A stretch of DNA of 64,000 bases from assembly GCA_949825065.1 (NCBI GenBank), contig OX463854.1:16377049-16441048 (forward strand), given 5' to 3'. The notes under the pieces were generated by a model. It searched no databases. It had not been told where the DNA came from and worked only from the letters and a program-made list of their open reading frames with translations. Positions 20,535 to 30,385 of this stretch are shown one piece after another; position 1 is the stretch's first letter; each line of letters begins with the position of its first letter. The stretch comes from Odontocerum albicorne. Taxonomy: Eukaryota > Arthropoda > Insecta > Trichoptera > Odontoceridae. Position numbers and translations under genes: made by a program.

Positions 20535-21489
20535 CGAGGCATATCCAGAAAGTAAGTGTACTGAATTTTTGTAGGTTACAATTTTTTTTATTTAAACAAA
20601 TAAATTACGTGGTTACTGTAGTACATATGTAAGCTATTTTTCGACATAGTCGCCATTCCTCTCAATGCAGATGGTGAAGCGGGGTATCAACTTTTTGATG
20701 CCTTCCTCGAAGTAGTTTCCCGCCAACCCCTCCGTCCACTTCTCCACCTCCTCCTTTGCCTCCTCGTCGGTTGAAAACCTTTTTCCTCCCATGTGCAGCT
20801 TTAGGGAGGTAAAGAGATAGTAATCTGAAGGTGCTAGGTCAAGGGAATGCGCGGGATGGTTCAGGATATTCCATTTAAACGAGGCGAGCAGTTCCTTCGT
20901 GGCGTTGGCCGTGTGTGGTCTGGCATTGTCGTGCAGCAGGCAGACTCCCTTTGTCAGCATGCCTCTCCTCTTGTTCTGAATCGCCCTCCGCAATTTTTTA
21001 GGGTCTCACAGTATCTTGCAGAGTTGATGGTCTCCCCTTGAGGCATATATTCAATTAAAATTATGCCTTGACAGTCCCAAAACACGGATGCCATGATTTT
21101 CTTGGCTGAAATTGTGGTTTTGAACTTTTCTGATCATCATGCACAGACGTACAACCGTTTTTAAACTCGCGACACCACTTGTACACACTCGTACGATTCA
21201 TAGCTTTATCACCATATGCAGTTTTCACCTCATTATAAACCTCAACCGGAGGTTTTCCCTTCCAAACGAGATAATGGATGACGCCACGTATTTCGCACTT
21301 GGCGGGAGATTGGATTGACATTTTTCACAAAACGTGTTGTCGCGTCGACACTTCTCAACGTACTGACCTCGAACTGGTCTCGTTGCGGAGAGGAAGGGTC
21401 AGGCTACACGGAAGTGTAGCCAACATGTCGAAAATAAAATCCATCCGGTCGTGAGAGCCTCAGTACACTTACTTTCTGGATACGCCTAG
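20535..21489 (-). mobile_element. Mariner copy B, internally deleted
   Basis: Same terminal repeats as copy A (CGAGGCATATCCAGAAAGTA at the left), with TA at 20533-20534 and 21490-21491. It is 955 bp long. It keeps both coding ends and lacks the middle. Confidence 0.9.
20634..21321 (-). pseudogene. Mariner transposase, copy B, inactive
   Basis: From the ATG at 21321 the frame reads MSIQSPAKCEIRGVIHYLVW and continues through VYNEVKTAYGDKAMNRTSVY and KWCREFKNGCTSVHDDQ. That is an intact first helix-turn-helix region. It then jumps to the end of the catalytic core in a shifted frame, deleting the segment with the first catalytic aspartate (GDETW). The second part (20634-20993) has LLHDNARPHTANATKEL and LDLAPSDYYLF, which carry the second and third aspartates of DD34D, and closes at RNGDYVEK. 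The N-terminal half alone could still bind element ends if expressed. This is inference. Confidence 0.85.
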
Positions 21490-21494
21490 TATAT

Positions 21495-21565
21495 TTGGTG
21501 CCATCGGGAATTGATCAAGAAACCCTCGGGTGGAACTTAAACGTCTTAATAACTAAGCAACGGAT
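21495..21565 (-). mobile_element. SINE head remnant
   Basis: The reverse complement reads GTTGCTTAGTTATTAAGACG, then CAATTCCCGATGGCACCA. A further decayed head (ACCTCCTCCGTGGGCTAAGT on the minus strand) lies at ~21684-21716. Confidence 0.55.
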
Positions 21566-21809
21566 ATCTTAGCATACGAATAGACGCAGCATTATCATGT
21601 TGGAGATTAAAAAATACTTAATTAATACAATTATTATTTTTTGAAGTTGAAGAACTATAAAGACATTATCTTCAAGCTTCTTACCAACTTAGCCCACGGA
21701 GGAGGTTTGAAAGGAATAAAAAGGCAACAGATCCTTTGATCATGTATTTATTTGTTTCGCCCTATAAACTATTAAATAAGATTACTAAACCATACATACA
21801 TACCTCCAT

Positions 21810-22200
21810 ACCGTATTCATGCTACATATAGTAAAGCAGAGAGGGCAGAGCGTCCAACTTTTATATCATTAAATACTTTGTAATTTATTTTATCAAACAC
21901 TGTTTATTCCACTTTTTTTGTAACGGTATAACCCTACCGGTTTCAAGGTTTTCACCTCATCTTCAGGGAAGCACAAACAAGACAAGACAGAAAAGTGGAA
22001 TAAACAGTGTTTGATAAAATAAATTACAATGTCTTTAAACCTTCACAACGTTAATGCCTTAACTATAAACAATACATTAAATACTTCTATCGCCCCTTCC
22101 ACATCCATATATATCTCCTCATACCCTTCTGTTTCTCTTACTCCTCACATTTCCTTCTTTAAAATCTGATCATCTTTCTTGGTTGATCACTTATGACAAA
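21810..22200 (-). pseudogene. N1 non-LTR remnant split by an insertion
   Basis: The right part (22087-22200, minus strand) carries the decayed N1 region with GAAATGTGAGGAGTAAGAGA and TATGAGGAGATATATATGGA. The left part (21810-21866) carries the very end (GTTGGACGCTCTGCCCTCTC). The foldback element 21879-22074 lies between them with a 12-bp TSD, so the insertion is younger than the remnant. Confidence 0.7.
21879..22074. mobile_element. CTGATGATG/CCGGT element, inverted dimer
   Basis: The left minus-strand unit (TGTAATTTATTTTATC to CATCTTCAGGGAAGCACAAA) meets a shortened plus-strand unit (AAGTGGAATAAACAGTGTTT to ATGCCTTAACTATAAACAAT). CATTAAATACTT flanks it exactly at 21867-21878 and 22075-22086. 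Confidence 0.8.
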
Positions 22201-23281
22201 GCAATCGTAACGCAAAATAATCGTAGCTCAATAAATAAAGATATTTTTAATTGTCAAAACACCTTTTGAAATTTTGCTGGTATTTTATTTACATGATTTA
22301 TAAAATTTAAATTTGGCAACGAAATCTAAGGTTTTTTTTGTTCTTGAACGTCCTTCCTACCCAAAATATATTTTTCTTTTAAACAAAAACCAAACGAAAA
22401 TACCTTTTCCTTATCTACGTAGGTAAATTTGAAACAAATGTCCGGCATTTCATTAAATCTTTTCACAGGCCGCTGTATGTTACGGCCTCTTCTTTTCACT
22501 AAAATTTACCCACAATTTTCATGAAAATTTTCTTCCCTTTCAATGAAAATAAATTTTATGAAACGTTTTATAACTATTTTTCGTTTGATGGTGCTCTTTT
22601 CCTTTTCTTTGCGGTTCTTTAATAATGAGGTCAAATGTTTTAACACCTTTGTAACCCACGTTGATTATTTTTCCTTGTATCTCCAACCAGCATATTTATT
22701 TTATTAATTTATTAGAAATGTATTTGATAGTTTAATATCCTTGACAAAACAAATTACCATTTACTTTACTAAAGATAACCTCTCAACAACTTGAAAAATT
22801 TAACACAACTCAGATCACATGCGGCCCATAAAATCACTGATGTATCATATTTATAGTACAACACTGAAAAAAAAATACACAAATACAATCAAAGAAAATG
22901 CAAAGTTAATTCAAACAAATGTGACAGTGATAACCAGTCGTCTAGTCAAGACCTAATATTGAGAAAATGCGAGAGAAGAACCCTCCTGAAGTAACAACAT
23001 GAACATCAAAAATATCCACCAAACCAAACATGGAGTTTCCCAAATTTTGCATTTCACCGTGCAACTGTCGTCAGCAAATTGCTATTGACACATTTGAATT
23101 GTAAAATGTTTCGTGTGTGTCTTTGATAAATGTACTAACAAAACCGTTTAAAAATTTCGTTAGTAAAACCAGACATTTTTTAGAAATACGATTTGACAGA
23201 TAAAATTACGATCTAAGGATTTATTGTACGATAGAAAAATATTATTTATTTTAACTACATATATAATTTCCAGCAAATATA
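22201..23281. other. Unassigned AT-rich DNA
   Basis: No gene or recognised repeat. Confidence 0.4.
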
Positions 23282-23690
23282 CTTGTTTCTTTCTGCCTGC
23301 CCCGATAAGGAAACGGCATCATGTTACGACAATATTTAGTAATATTATTAACTGCTTATCATATGACTTCTCCAAAATCATCTGTCTATTGCCATTTGCT
23401 TACATGACATGCCTTCAATTTTACATAAAACATCCAGCCTACATGCCATTGGTCACTGTAGACCTTTTAATTATTCTCGGGTACTTCTGGATAAACTTCA
23501 CATCCAACGATTGTCCGTTGTTCTGGCTATATACCGTGCCTAGTTTAATCATTTTCCGGTTTAAATTATGTCTTAGACCTTTGTGAGAGCGAATCCATTA
23601 ACTGCGTTTCACCTCGTGTAGCCCAACATGCATCTTTCCATTTTTGAGACGACTATATTAATAAAATTTGCTAGAAGAAGTTCCTAATTT
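23282..23690. pseudogene. Overlapping non-LTR scraps
   Basis: At 23282-23330 the plus strand has CTGCCTGCCCCGATAAGGAA and a GCATCATG end, the last ~40 bp of an N1 element. From ~23680 down to 23370 the minus strand reads KMERCMLGYTRGE, then VYSQNNGQSLDVKF and KRSTVTNGM. This resembles the KMERxML...GRP-RW C-terminal region of another insect non-LTR family. Weak similarity, many stops. Confidence 0.35.
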
Positions 23691-24078
23691 TAATGCCAAA
23701 TAATAATTATTTATTTTTATTTGAATCCAATGCATCATTTGCATTTAAGTCTCGGTTGTAAATTTTAACGATTTATATATAATCATTAAGAAGAGTGTGA
23801 AAATTGCGTCTTATTTAAAAGAAAATAAAAATATTGTTGTATCTTACTGACATAAATAATCACGTTTTTTTAATATTTAATCAATCCACCCCACTCGGAT
23901 GATTTGAGCAATCACTGTTAAAACGGAGATAACAATTACCGTATTGGCCCGACTAAAGGGCGACCCTGATTATAAGGCGACCTCTATTTTTTAATCTGCT
24001 TTTTGGAGAAAAAAACATTTTCCTCACCATTATAATATTATGAAAATAAAATGCTAAATTTTTTACGAAAAATATTTA

Positions 24079-24258
24079 TTAAAACAAAGTACAGTTAACA
24101 TTATTTGCCGTGATACCGAATTGTCTGGCAGCCGCACAGTTGTTGGTTGTTTCTGCAGCACGCACCACCATAACCTTAAAATTGGAATCATGGCTTTTGC
24201 GTATTCCTTGATTCACTTGATTTTTTTGAGCTCCTCGTCTTTCAGCATAGTCAGTCAT
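24079..24258 (-). CDS. 59-residue pogo-type DNA-binding domain ORF
   Basis: The minus strand from the ATG at 24258 to the TAA at 24079-24081 is open for 59 codons. It reads MTDYAERRGAQKNQ, then RKSHDSNFKVMVVRAAETT and NNCAAARQFGITANNV. This matches the helix-turn-helix opening of pogo/Tigger transposases (the 'YDAxFKLxVVxxAE-xNNxAAAxxFGV' pattern), ending where WRK would follow. In an intact element it would bind the terminal repeats. No CENP-B-type second motif or DDE catalytic domain remains, because the internal deletion runs straight into the stop. The absence of stops in 177 bp of sense codons suggests a fairly recent deletion derivative. No evidence of expression. Confidence 0.7.
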   Translation of the reverse strand: MTDYAERRGAQKNQVNQGIRKSHDSNFKVMVVRAAETTNNCAAARQFGITANNVNCTLF

Positions 24259-24458
24259 AATGTTTTTTTAGGAAGCAAAGATGCAAAATGAAGCACGGTT
24301 AAAAAAAACACCTCAAAAACTGTCAGAAATTACTACGCACAGGCTATGTGTAAAGAATGACGCCTTTTGAACGCTCTCATTACAATGTCGCCATTTCGCT
24401 AATCGCGAGTAGTGAATTTATTGTTACCCACTATGTTTGTGACTCGAATATAAGGCGA

Positions 24459-24473
24459 CCCCCCCCCCCCCCC
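24459..24473 (+). repeat. C15 homopolymer
   Basis: Fifteen C residues extend the ATAAGGCGACC motif of the pogo-like element. Confidence 0.95.
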
Positions 24474-24939
24474 TATTTACGTGTCGCCTTTTTAAATAAA
24501 AACCTCGCGTTATATTCGGGCTTATACAGTATAAGATAGACAATATAATAAATAAAATTAAAAAAAAAAACAATTTTCAGGCGATTTAAAGCTTTACAAT
24601 CTGTCTATAAATAGAAGATTTCCTCTAAGACAGAAAAAAACACAACATTCATTCAACGTGGCGACGATATAGAATTAAGTAAATTATTGTATGTACGAGT
24701 ATGTCACGTAAATAAGAGCCGAAAAAAACATGAACCACAATCTCATCATCCAGACAACACACGCAGCCAGAATCCTCTACAATACATTTTATGTAAAGAT
24801 GACTAGCCACCATGCAGTGGCGCATCCGACCATTTAACTTAGTTGTACATAACTTTTATTTTTTCTGTATACCGCGTTAGTTGCTATCATAATATATAGT
24901 ATATATGAATTACTTAATATTATACAGAATATTTTATAT

Positions 24940-25072
24940 ATTATTTATTGTTAAGGCATTAACATTGTGGAGGTTTAAAGGCATTGTAATTTGTTTTATC
25001 AAGCACCGTTTATTCCACTTTTTGTAACGGTATAACCCTACCGGTTTCAAGACTTTCACCTCATCATCAGGG
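24940..25072 (-). mobile_element. CTGATGATG/CCGGT element, solo unit with TSD
   Basis: A single 133-bp unit, flanked exactly by GAATATTTTATAT at 24927-24939 and 25073-25085. In sense orientation it starts CCCTGATGATGAGG, passes CTTGAAACCGGTAGGG, ACCGTTACAAAAAGTGGAAT and CCTCCACAATGTTAATGCC, and ends ACAATAAATAAT. This defines the complete unit of the family. It has no coding capacity. Confidence 0.85.
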
Positions 25073-25511
25073 GAATATTTTATATGTGCACTCGAATTAT
25101 ATGTTAAGGCTACGTGATCAAAAACATAACTATTTATGAAAAAACTTAATTGTTTCACTAACAAAGGTGAACTTTCAGCTATTATTTATTTATTATTTTG
25201 TGTACGTGCTTATACATCTGACTATTTTTTATACAGTAATTTCTTCCAACCAATCAGCTTATCTTGGGAAATATGTTAAGTTATTTTAATCCGTGGCAGA
25301 GTTTACAAAAAAAATATTAATGTAAATTCGACTCAAAATATTAATCTAAAAAAATATATTGATAGTACTCGAAGAAAGAAATTCGTTGAAGAGTAAGAAT
25401 GAGAAACAAAAGAAACCAAGAAGAAAGGATTCTGAGTAATATAATATTTTTTTCAACTCTCTTCAACATGATTTAGAATCGAGCACATCTAATTACTATC
25501 GAAATCTACTA

Positions 25512-26020
25512 GTATCAAAATCTGCTAAGATGATAGTCCATGAAAGTAGTTTCGGTGGGAACTTTGATGTGTGGGAGTGAAACGTAAATGTGGAAAAAGA
25601 CTGAGATGAGCCGAATAAATGCTGTGAAGATGCATGCATTGAAAAGAATACATGAAGTGGCAATGTATGACAGAATACGAAATGAAGTGATAAGGGAAAA
25701 ATTGGAACTTAATGTTGTGTTAAGTAAGATGAATAAGAGTACATTGAGATGATTTGGGCATGTAGAACGAATAAATAAACACTAACAAAACAGATACATA
25801 GTGCAGATGTGACTGGAAGGCGTATGAGAGGAAGACAGTATGGTTGGATCAAGTAAATTATATTGAATGATTAGTACAAAGTCAGAGAAATTGTCGAGGT
25901 CGTATGAGAAGGTGTATGAATGTGAAAGAGGCTAAGTATATTTATCGAGTTAGGAAATATGGTGCTCTGTCCTCTCTACCTACCCTGATAGGAAAATTAC
26001 TTTGCTTATACAGTCGCACC
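25512..26020 (+). pseudogene. N1 non-LTR 3' remnant
   Basis: One of the two best-preserved N1 tails. It begins AATCTGCTAAGATGATAGTC, also the start of the copy at 62257. The decoded order is AKMIVHESS, NVEMHALKRIHEVAMYDRI, a damaged RWFGHVERI, GRRMRGRQYGWIK, and MRRCMNVKEAKYIYRV before the TACCCTGATAGGAAAATTAC end. The first stop-free stretch is only tens of codons. Confidence 0.75.
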
Positions 26021-26654
26021 GCGTGGACCGTAAATAAAGGTGTTATATGTAGGTATACAAAGGAGTCGCATCGCGCGATCGAAGAGAACTTCCACGTTCT
26101 CAAAGGAAGGCGAATTTTTCGCGAAGATTCGAAAGAAAAGTGGGATTGAACGTAAAATAATGTGGACAGAACATGAGTGTTCCTTCGGTGTCTGATTTTA
26201 TACCATTAGAGTATATTTTGGAAACTCGAACAAATTGTCATGCTCCTTAGACTAAAATGAATCGATTGCGAACGTTTTGATGGAAATTAAAAACAAATTC
26301 GTATGATTATTTTTGTCACCATAAAATAGGTATTTATTTGTAAAATATACTTTTAAATATTTAATTTGTATTTAATAGTCTTCAAATATGTTTTTCGCTT
26401 TTACTTACGCGCGAAGGTCTCGACGTGTTTAGTTAATGGCCTTAACGAAGTATTTTTTTCTCAGTAAACTAAATTGAAGTAGCCCTACAAAACCTAGTAG
26501 ACACTTGCTGACTCTAGTGTCCGTTTTAAGTACCTCACATCATCAATTTTACCTCTCTTTTTTGCACTTAAGCCCTCTCAGTTCTTCAGCTTCCAAAAAA
26601 TACTAATCAAGTAAAAAAAATCATCTTTCATATAATACTGTTACTCATCGTAAA
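26021..26654. other. Unassigned DNA
   Basis: The 26040-26160 part is richer in GC (TCGCATCGCGCGATCGAAGA) but carries no recognised motif. Confidence 0.4.
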
Positions 26655-26865
26655 GACGACCTCCGTGGCCTAGTAAGTAAGACGCTTGACTTCCAACCCA
26701 GGGATTACGGGTTCGATTCCCGTACTTACTCAGATTTTTTATTCAAAGATTCGAATCACTTTAGGCTTGTTAAACAAATTTCTGATTAGTTGAAAAAGAT
26801 TTCTATATGAAAACAAACCCGCCAGGCTGTACTTAATACAATGAAACAGTAATACAATTACTTTC
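26655..26865 (+). mobile_element. SINE-A, full length
   Basis: The best tRNA-like head in the window: GACCTCCGTGGCCTAGTAAG, AAGACGCTTGACTTCCAACC and B box GGGTTCGATTCCCGTACTTA. The body follows (AAATTTCTGATTAGTTGAAA, ACCCGCCAGGCTGTACTTAA). The presence of SINE body directly after the head excludes a tRNA gene. Confidence 0.85.
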
Positions 26866-27189
26866 TGTTGTGTTAACTTCAATACTTTTTTGTTGTTTTC
26901 TTTAGGAAATATACTTATATTTAATCACAATAAAACAAGTATTTATGTACTCGTATGTTCATATTATATTTTTTATCGTTATATTTTATCGACTTGGAAT
27001 TTCGTGCAGTCTAACACCGCATCTTTGACCATCCACAGTTTCTGTACAGGTTTCCGGAAGTTGAAGACAGGTGAATAGGTTATTTATCGTTAAAAAAAGT
27101 ACCTCAATCTCACAGGTCATCTTAATATTACCATTCTTGCTTTTAGCCCTTACCGCTATGAAGTCAATTGAGAATGTTCTACAAAAACT

Positions 27190-27330
27190 GATAGAGGTGC
27201 ATGACTGCGTATCGAATCTTCTACAAGAACTAATGCGCCCCTTAAATGACACAGATATTTTTTCCGCCTAGTATTAGGGGGTATAAGGATACCTATGACT
27301 TCGGTCATATATGTTCTTTCAAAAAGAGAA
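27190..27330 (+). mobile_element. SINE-C, head decayed
   Basis: TAAATGACACAGATATTTTT, CCGCCTAGTATTAGGGGGTA and CTATGACTTCGGTCATATAT match the body of the copy at 10575. Confidence 0.7.
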
Positions 27331-27676
27331 AATAATAAGATTGCCGGTGTGCTCCAATAGTCTCAATGCGGTGTGCCATCGAATCCAGTACAACTGTGTG
27401 GCTGGTAAGTTTGCTGGTGTACAACGGATCACTCACTTAAAAAAACAAACTCCACGGGACAGCTTCGCTTTCCAATTTAATTGACGTTGGAATGGCGAGG
27501 GATCCTCGACTACGAGGCCCAGCAACTTAAACAAACAAAAACGAGAACTAATGAAAAAAAGACGGGACTGTCTTAATGCTTCTTTCATTTTATTTAAAAT
27601 ATCCATTTTATCCATACATTCATTTTTGATATATTTTTTCATACATTGATACTCCACAAAATTGTATTGTGCATTT

Positions 27677-27812
27677 ATGTATTTTATTTATTTATTTATT
27701 ATTACACATGACAAGAAATATACATAATTTGCGAAAAAACAACAGGTAATTTATTTAAGACATACATTATTTTAATGGATCTGGGTTTGACGCCTTTCCT
27801 TTGGCATTATTC
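27677..27812 (-). repeat. Dispersed repeat E
   Basis: ATTACACATGACAAGAAATA, TACATAATTTGCGAAAAAAC and AACAGGTAATTTATTTAAGA match 29804-29965. Confidence 0.7.
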
Positions 27813-28204
27813 TTACTTTTATTCTTATACTGTCAAGTTCAAGTTTCACTTCCATGCGTCAAGGTGGGCACCAAGCCACTAATATGTATAATGTAACAAC
27901 AATGAATAGTTTGATCTCGAGGAAGTCTTTTAAGTAGCAATTTCAGCAAAATTACAATATTATTAATTTCCGGTTTCCGTGTCGTCCTCATTTATTTCAT
28001 GGTCTCTTTATTTGTATTTTAAATGAGCTGTAACATTCGAAATGTTTTCGCGTGATACAATACTGAACAAATCAATTACTATACAATTACATGTAGCAAT
28101 AAAGTTGTATGTAAAACAGAATAAACGGTGTAAAAGTGTGTTTACATTTTTTAGGGCACCATATTTATTGTGTATGTCAACTGTAGATAAATAATATATG
28201 ATAG

Positions 28205-28545
28205 ACGACCTCCGTAGCCGGGTTATTGAGAGGATTGAATTTCCCGGTAGTTTCACATTCGATCCCCGATGGTACCCAACAAAAAAATAAAGGTTCCAAT
28301 CTGGTAAAAAAGTTCTTGTGATAACTATACTCGCACGCTCCGAGTTTGTGTGAGAGCGTTGTGGCCTCTTCATGTGCGGTTTTGATGTCAACACATGGAC
28401 TGATGAACTACGAGTTCCGTGCCTACTCCTGTGGCTGTTAACCTGAAAGCTCGATTACTGGAACCGAAGACAATATTGTCTCACGGTCACACTTTTTAAT
28501 ATTTCCGATTCCCCAATCCAGATATATTGAGTACCATACGAATTA
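28205..28545 (+). mobile_element. SINE-B, full length
   Basis: Head GACCTCCGTAGCCGGGTTAT, decayed B box (CACATTCGATCCCCGATGGT), then AACTATACTCGCACGCTCCG, GTGGCCTCTTCATGTGCGG, CGAGTTCCGTGCCTACTCC, GAAAGCTCGATTACTGGAAC, GAAGACAATATTGTCTC and the ATATTGAGTACCATACGAA end. This serves as the reference copy for the family here. Confidence 0.85.
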
Positions 28546-28862
28546 ATGAATTTGGTTATGTTTTATAATTTTTGTTTGGTTTTAATATTATATATTATTA
28601 AATATTATTTTTTATTTGTTCTAGGTAAGGATCGAAGCTCATTCCATTCAGTGCCACGGGTCTTAAAAAACAGCTCCTGCTTACATAGTCGTGAAGTTTC
28701 TGCTCAGTACGTAGATCATCTCTTAATTTTCCATAATTAATTTCATTAAAATTTACTGTCACCATTCATTGTTCATCGCAACACACAGAAACTCTCAACC
28801 GTCGTTAATCATGGAGCAACAACTGTCGTTAATCTATCACAGGGCGGCACGCTCACCAATAA
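28412..28862 (+). repeat. Duplicon X, copy 1
   Basis: Starts inside the SINE-B 3' part and continues ~310 bp past its end. The same sequence recurs at 61025-61485, including TTTGTTCTAGGTAAGGATC, TCCATAATTAATTTCATTAA and CTGTCGTTAATCTATCACAG. It is either a segmental duplication or a larger repeat unit that includes a SINE-B end. A SINE-B fragment follows directly at 28864. Confidence 0.8.
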
Positions 28863-28863
28863 T

Positions 28864-29015
28864 CTATGTTGCCTCTTCACGTGCGAAATAGTTTTGCCAA
28901 TACGTGTGATGAACTGCTTGTTCCACCCTGTTCCAGTCGATCTAAACCCGAAGACTCGAATAAAAGTGTCGAGGACAATGTTGTCTCCCGGTTATGCTCT
29001 TCAATGTATCCGACG
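28864..29015 (+). mobile_element. SINE-B fragment
   Basis: GTTGCCTCTTCACGTGCGAA, AAACCCGAAGACTCGAATAA, GGACAATGTTGTCTCCCGGT and TGCTCTTCAATGTATCCGA. Confidence 0.75.
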
Positions 29016-29239
29016 AATGAAAAAATATGATATGGAATAAGGACATTAGAAAATAGATGCTGTGGTTGCAATGAACAAAGGAACATTCAGACGGTTCTGA
29101 TCCGTAGAAAGAGTGAATTATGAAAGATTTACAAAACTAATATATCCACATAATAGGTACGAAATGTCTAGTAAGGCCTCGAAACACATGTTACGTTGAA
29201 ATTTATCAAATTTGAACATAACACGTTTTTCGAGGTCTT

Positions 29240-29330
29240 CCTAGCGATAGATGTGTGCAAGGATTTGATAAAATGGAGATCTGTTATATCTACCTACCCC
29301 AATGTGAACACGGCGTGATGATAATGATGA
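29240..29330 (+). pseudogene. N1 non-LTR terminal scrap
   Basis: Reads DVCKDLIKWRSVISTYPNVN and then the GGCGTGATGATAATGATGAA terminus, equivalent to the last 20 codons of N1. Confidence 0.65.
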
Positions 29331-29803
29331 ACTAATCGTTTCTTTTTCTTAACATGTCATCATAATCATCTAGGGAACTATAACCTAGAGTGAGTGGGTC
29401 AAGACCCCCGACAGGTACATCCTCCATCGATCTTTATCTGATATAATACAGATAGCTCGGAATTACAGCGTCTCCTCCTTGTACGAGCCTCCCTGACTTG
29501 TCTGTTGACTTGACAGAGAATTTTTCCCTAGTCCAGTGCTCTTTCATCGCAGGCAGATAAGGTCCAGATTTGGGAAACACATGTCAGGCCGGATTCGATA
29601 AGTTTTATTTAACGTGGATTTAGTTATCTAGAACTGTGGTGCGCAACTTAGGGGTCGCAAAAATGTATGAGGTACTTTTAAATAAATAAGATAACCATAA
29701 AATGTGAGACCGTATCAAACGAATACTCTGTTTTATCCAGAAAATCAGTTTAAACATGACTTCTTAATTCTTGGTGCGAAACTGCATTTTCGGCTGTAAC
29801 TGG

Positions 29804-29965
29804 ATTTTTTATTTTATTTTATTTATTTTTATTTATTATTACACATGACAAGAAATATACATAATTTGTGAAAAAACAACAGGTAATTTAATTTGGACAT
29901 ACAATCAATGGGTTTGTTGCCTTTCATTTGTCGTATCCCCAGTAAACTAGGATTTTGCCTGTATC
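29804..29965 (-). repeat. Dispersed repeat E inside the hAT element
   Basis: An ATTTTATTTTATTTATTTTT run precedes ACACATGACAAGAAATATAC, AACAACAGGTAATTTAATTT and CCAGTAAACTAGGATTTTGC. The A-rich tail orientation implies minus strand. Confidence 0.7.
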
Positions 29966-30068
29966 TCAATGAGGATATTTAGCATGAAAAAATATGTCGA
30001 TACTTCTTTCCGATTTTTGATTACACAAAAAAAAACTCCGTTGCACATTCTCATCAACCTGACAAACA

Positions 30069-30251
30069 GTGACACAATTACAACTGGAAACATCATGCGA
30101 AATCAAACTCCTGAGAATAAAAGTAATAAAAATTAAGTTTCGTTCCAGATCGAATGTAGAAACAGATATGAGGGTAGCCATTTCAACGATCGAGCCAAAT
30201 ATAAAATTTGTTATTTCGAAGATTCAGCCTCAAATTTTACACTTAATGTAA
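30069..30251 (+). pseudogene. hAT transposase C-terminal fragment
   Basis: The last 60 codons read ...IKVIKIKFRSRSNVETDM, then RVAISTIEPNIKFVISKIQ before the stop. The KFRSRxNVExDMRxAxSxxxPNI pattern is the extreme C-terminus of hAT proteins of the ZBED5/FAM200/SCAND3-like group. This part follows the dimerisation domain and contains no catalytic residue. It supports the hAT assignment given by the ends and TSD. Upstream coding sequence is lost or unrecognisable. Confidence 0.65.
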
Positions 30252-30385
30252 TAAACTATTTTATGTGTCTCTTTCATGAATAAAATTAAATAATTCATTC
30301 GTTTTTCTATTTTCTATTTACGTGGGGGTCGTATAAGGAGTATATGCAAATAGGGGTTCGAAGGAGAAAAAGTTGCACGCCACTG

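Larger units (their letters stand above)
23939..24529 (-). mobile_element. pogo-like deletion derivative
   Basis: A 591-bp element bounded by TA (23937-23938 and 24530-24531). The left end is CCGTATTGGCCCGACTAAAG. The right end read inward is CTGTATAAGCCCGAATATAA. The two are imperfect inverted repeats and both continue into GGCGACC-type sequence. It retains one short transposase N-terminal ORF. The C15 run lies at its right side. Confidence 0.8.
29634..30385 (+). mobile_element. hAT element, internally damaged
   Basis: Ends CTGTGGTGCGCAACTTAGGG and, read inward from the right, CAGTGGCGTGCAACTTTTTC. It lies between ATCTAGAA (29626-29633) and ATCTAGAC (30386-30393), an 8-bp TSD with one mismatch. 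An 8-bp TSD and CAGTGG-type ends are the hAT signature. Repeat E (29804-29965) lies inside it. The total is 752 bp against several kb for an autonomous copy. Confidence 0.8.

Noticed and set aside
23224..23586. 120-codon plus-strand ORF, apparently membrane-like
   Set aside because: Its hydrophobic residues come from AT-rich DNA, and it spans an N1 end and an antisense non-LTR scrap.
26655..26735. tRNA gene
   Set aside because: A and B boxes are present, but the 3' half does not close a cloverleaf and SINE-A body follows directly. The same holds for the other tRNA-like heads.
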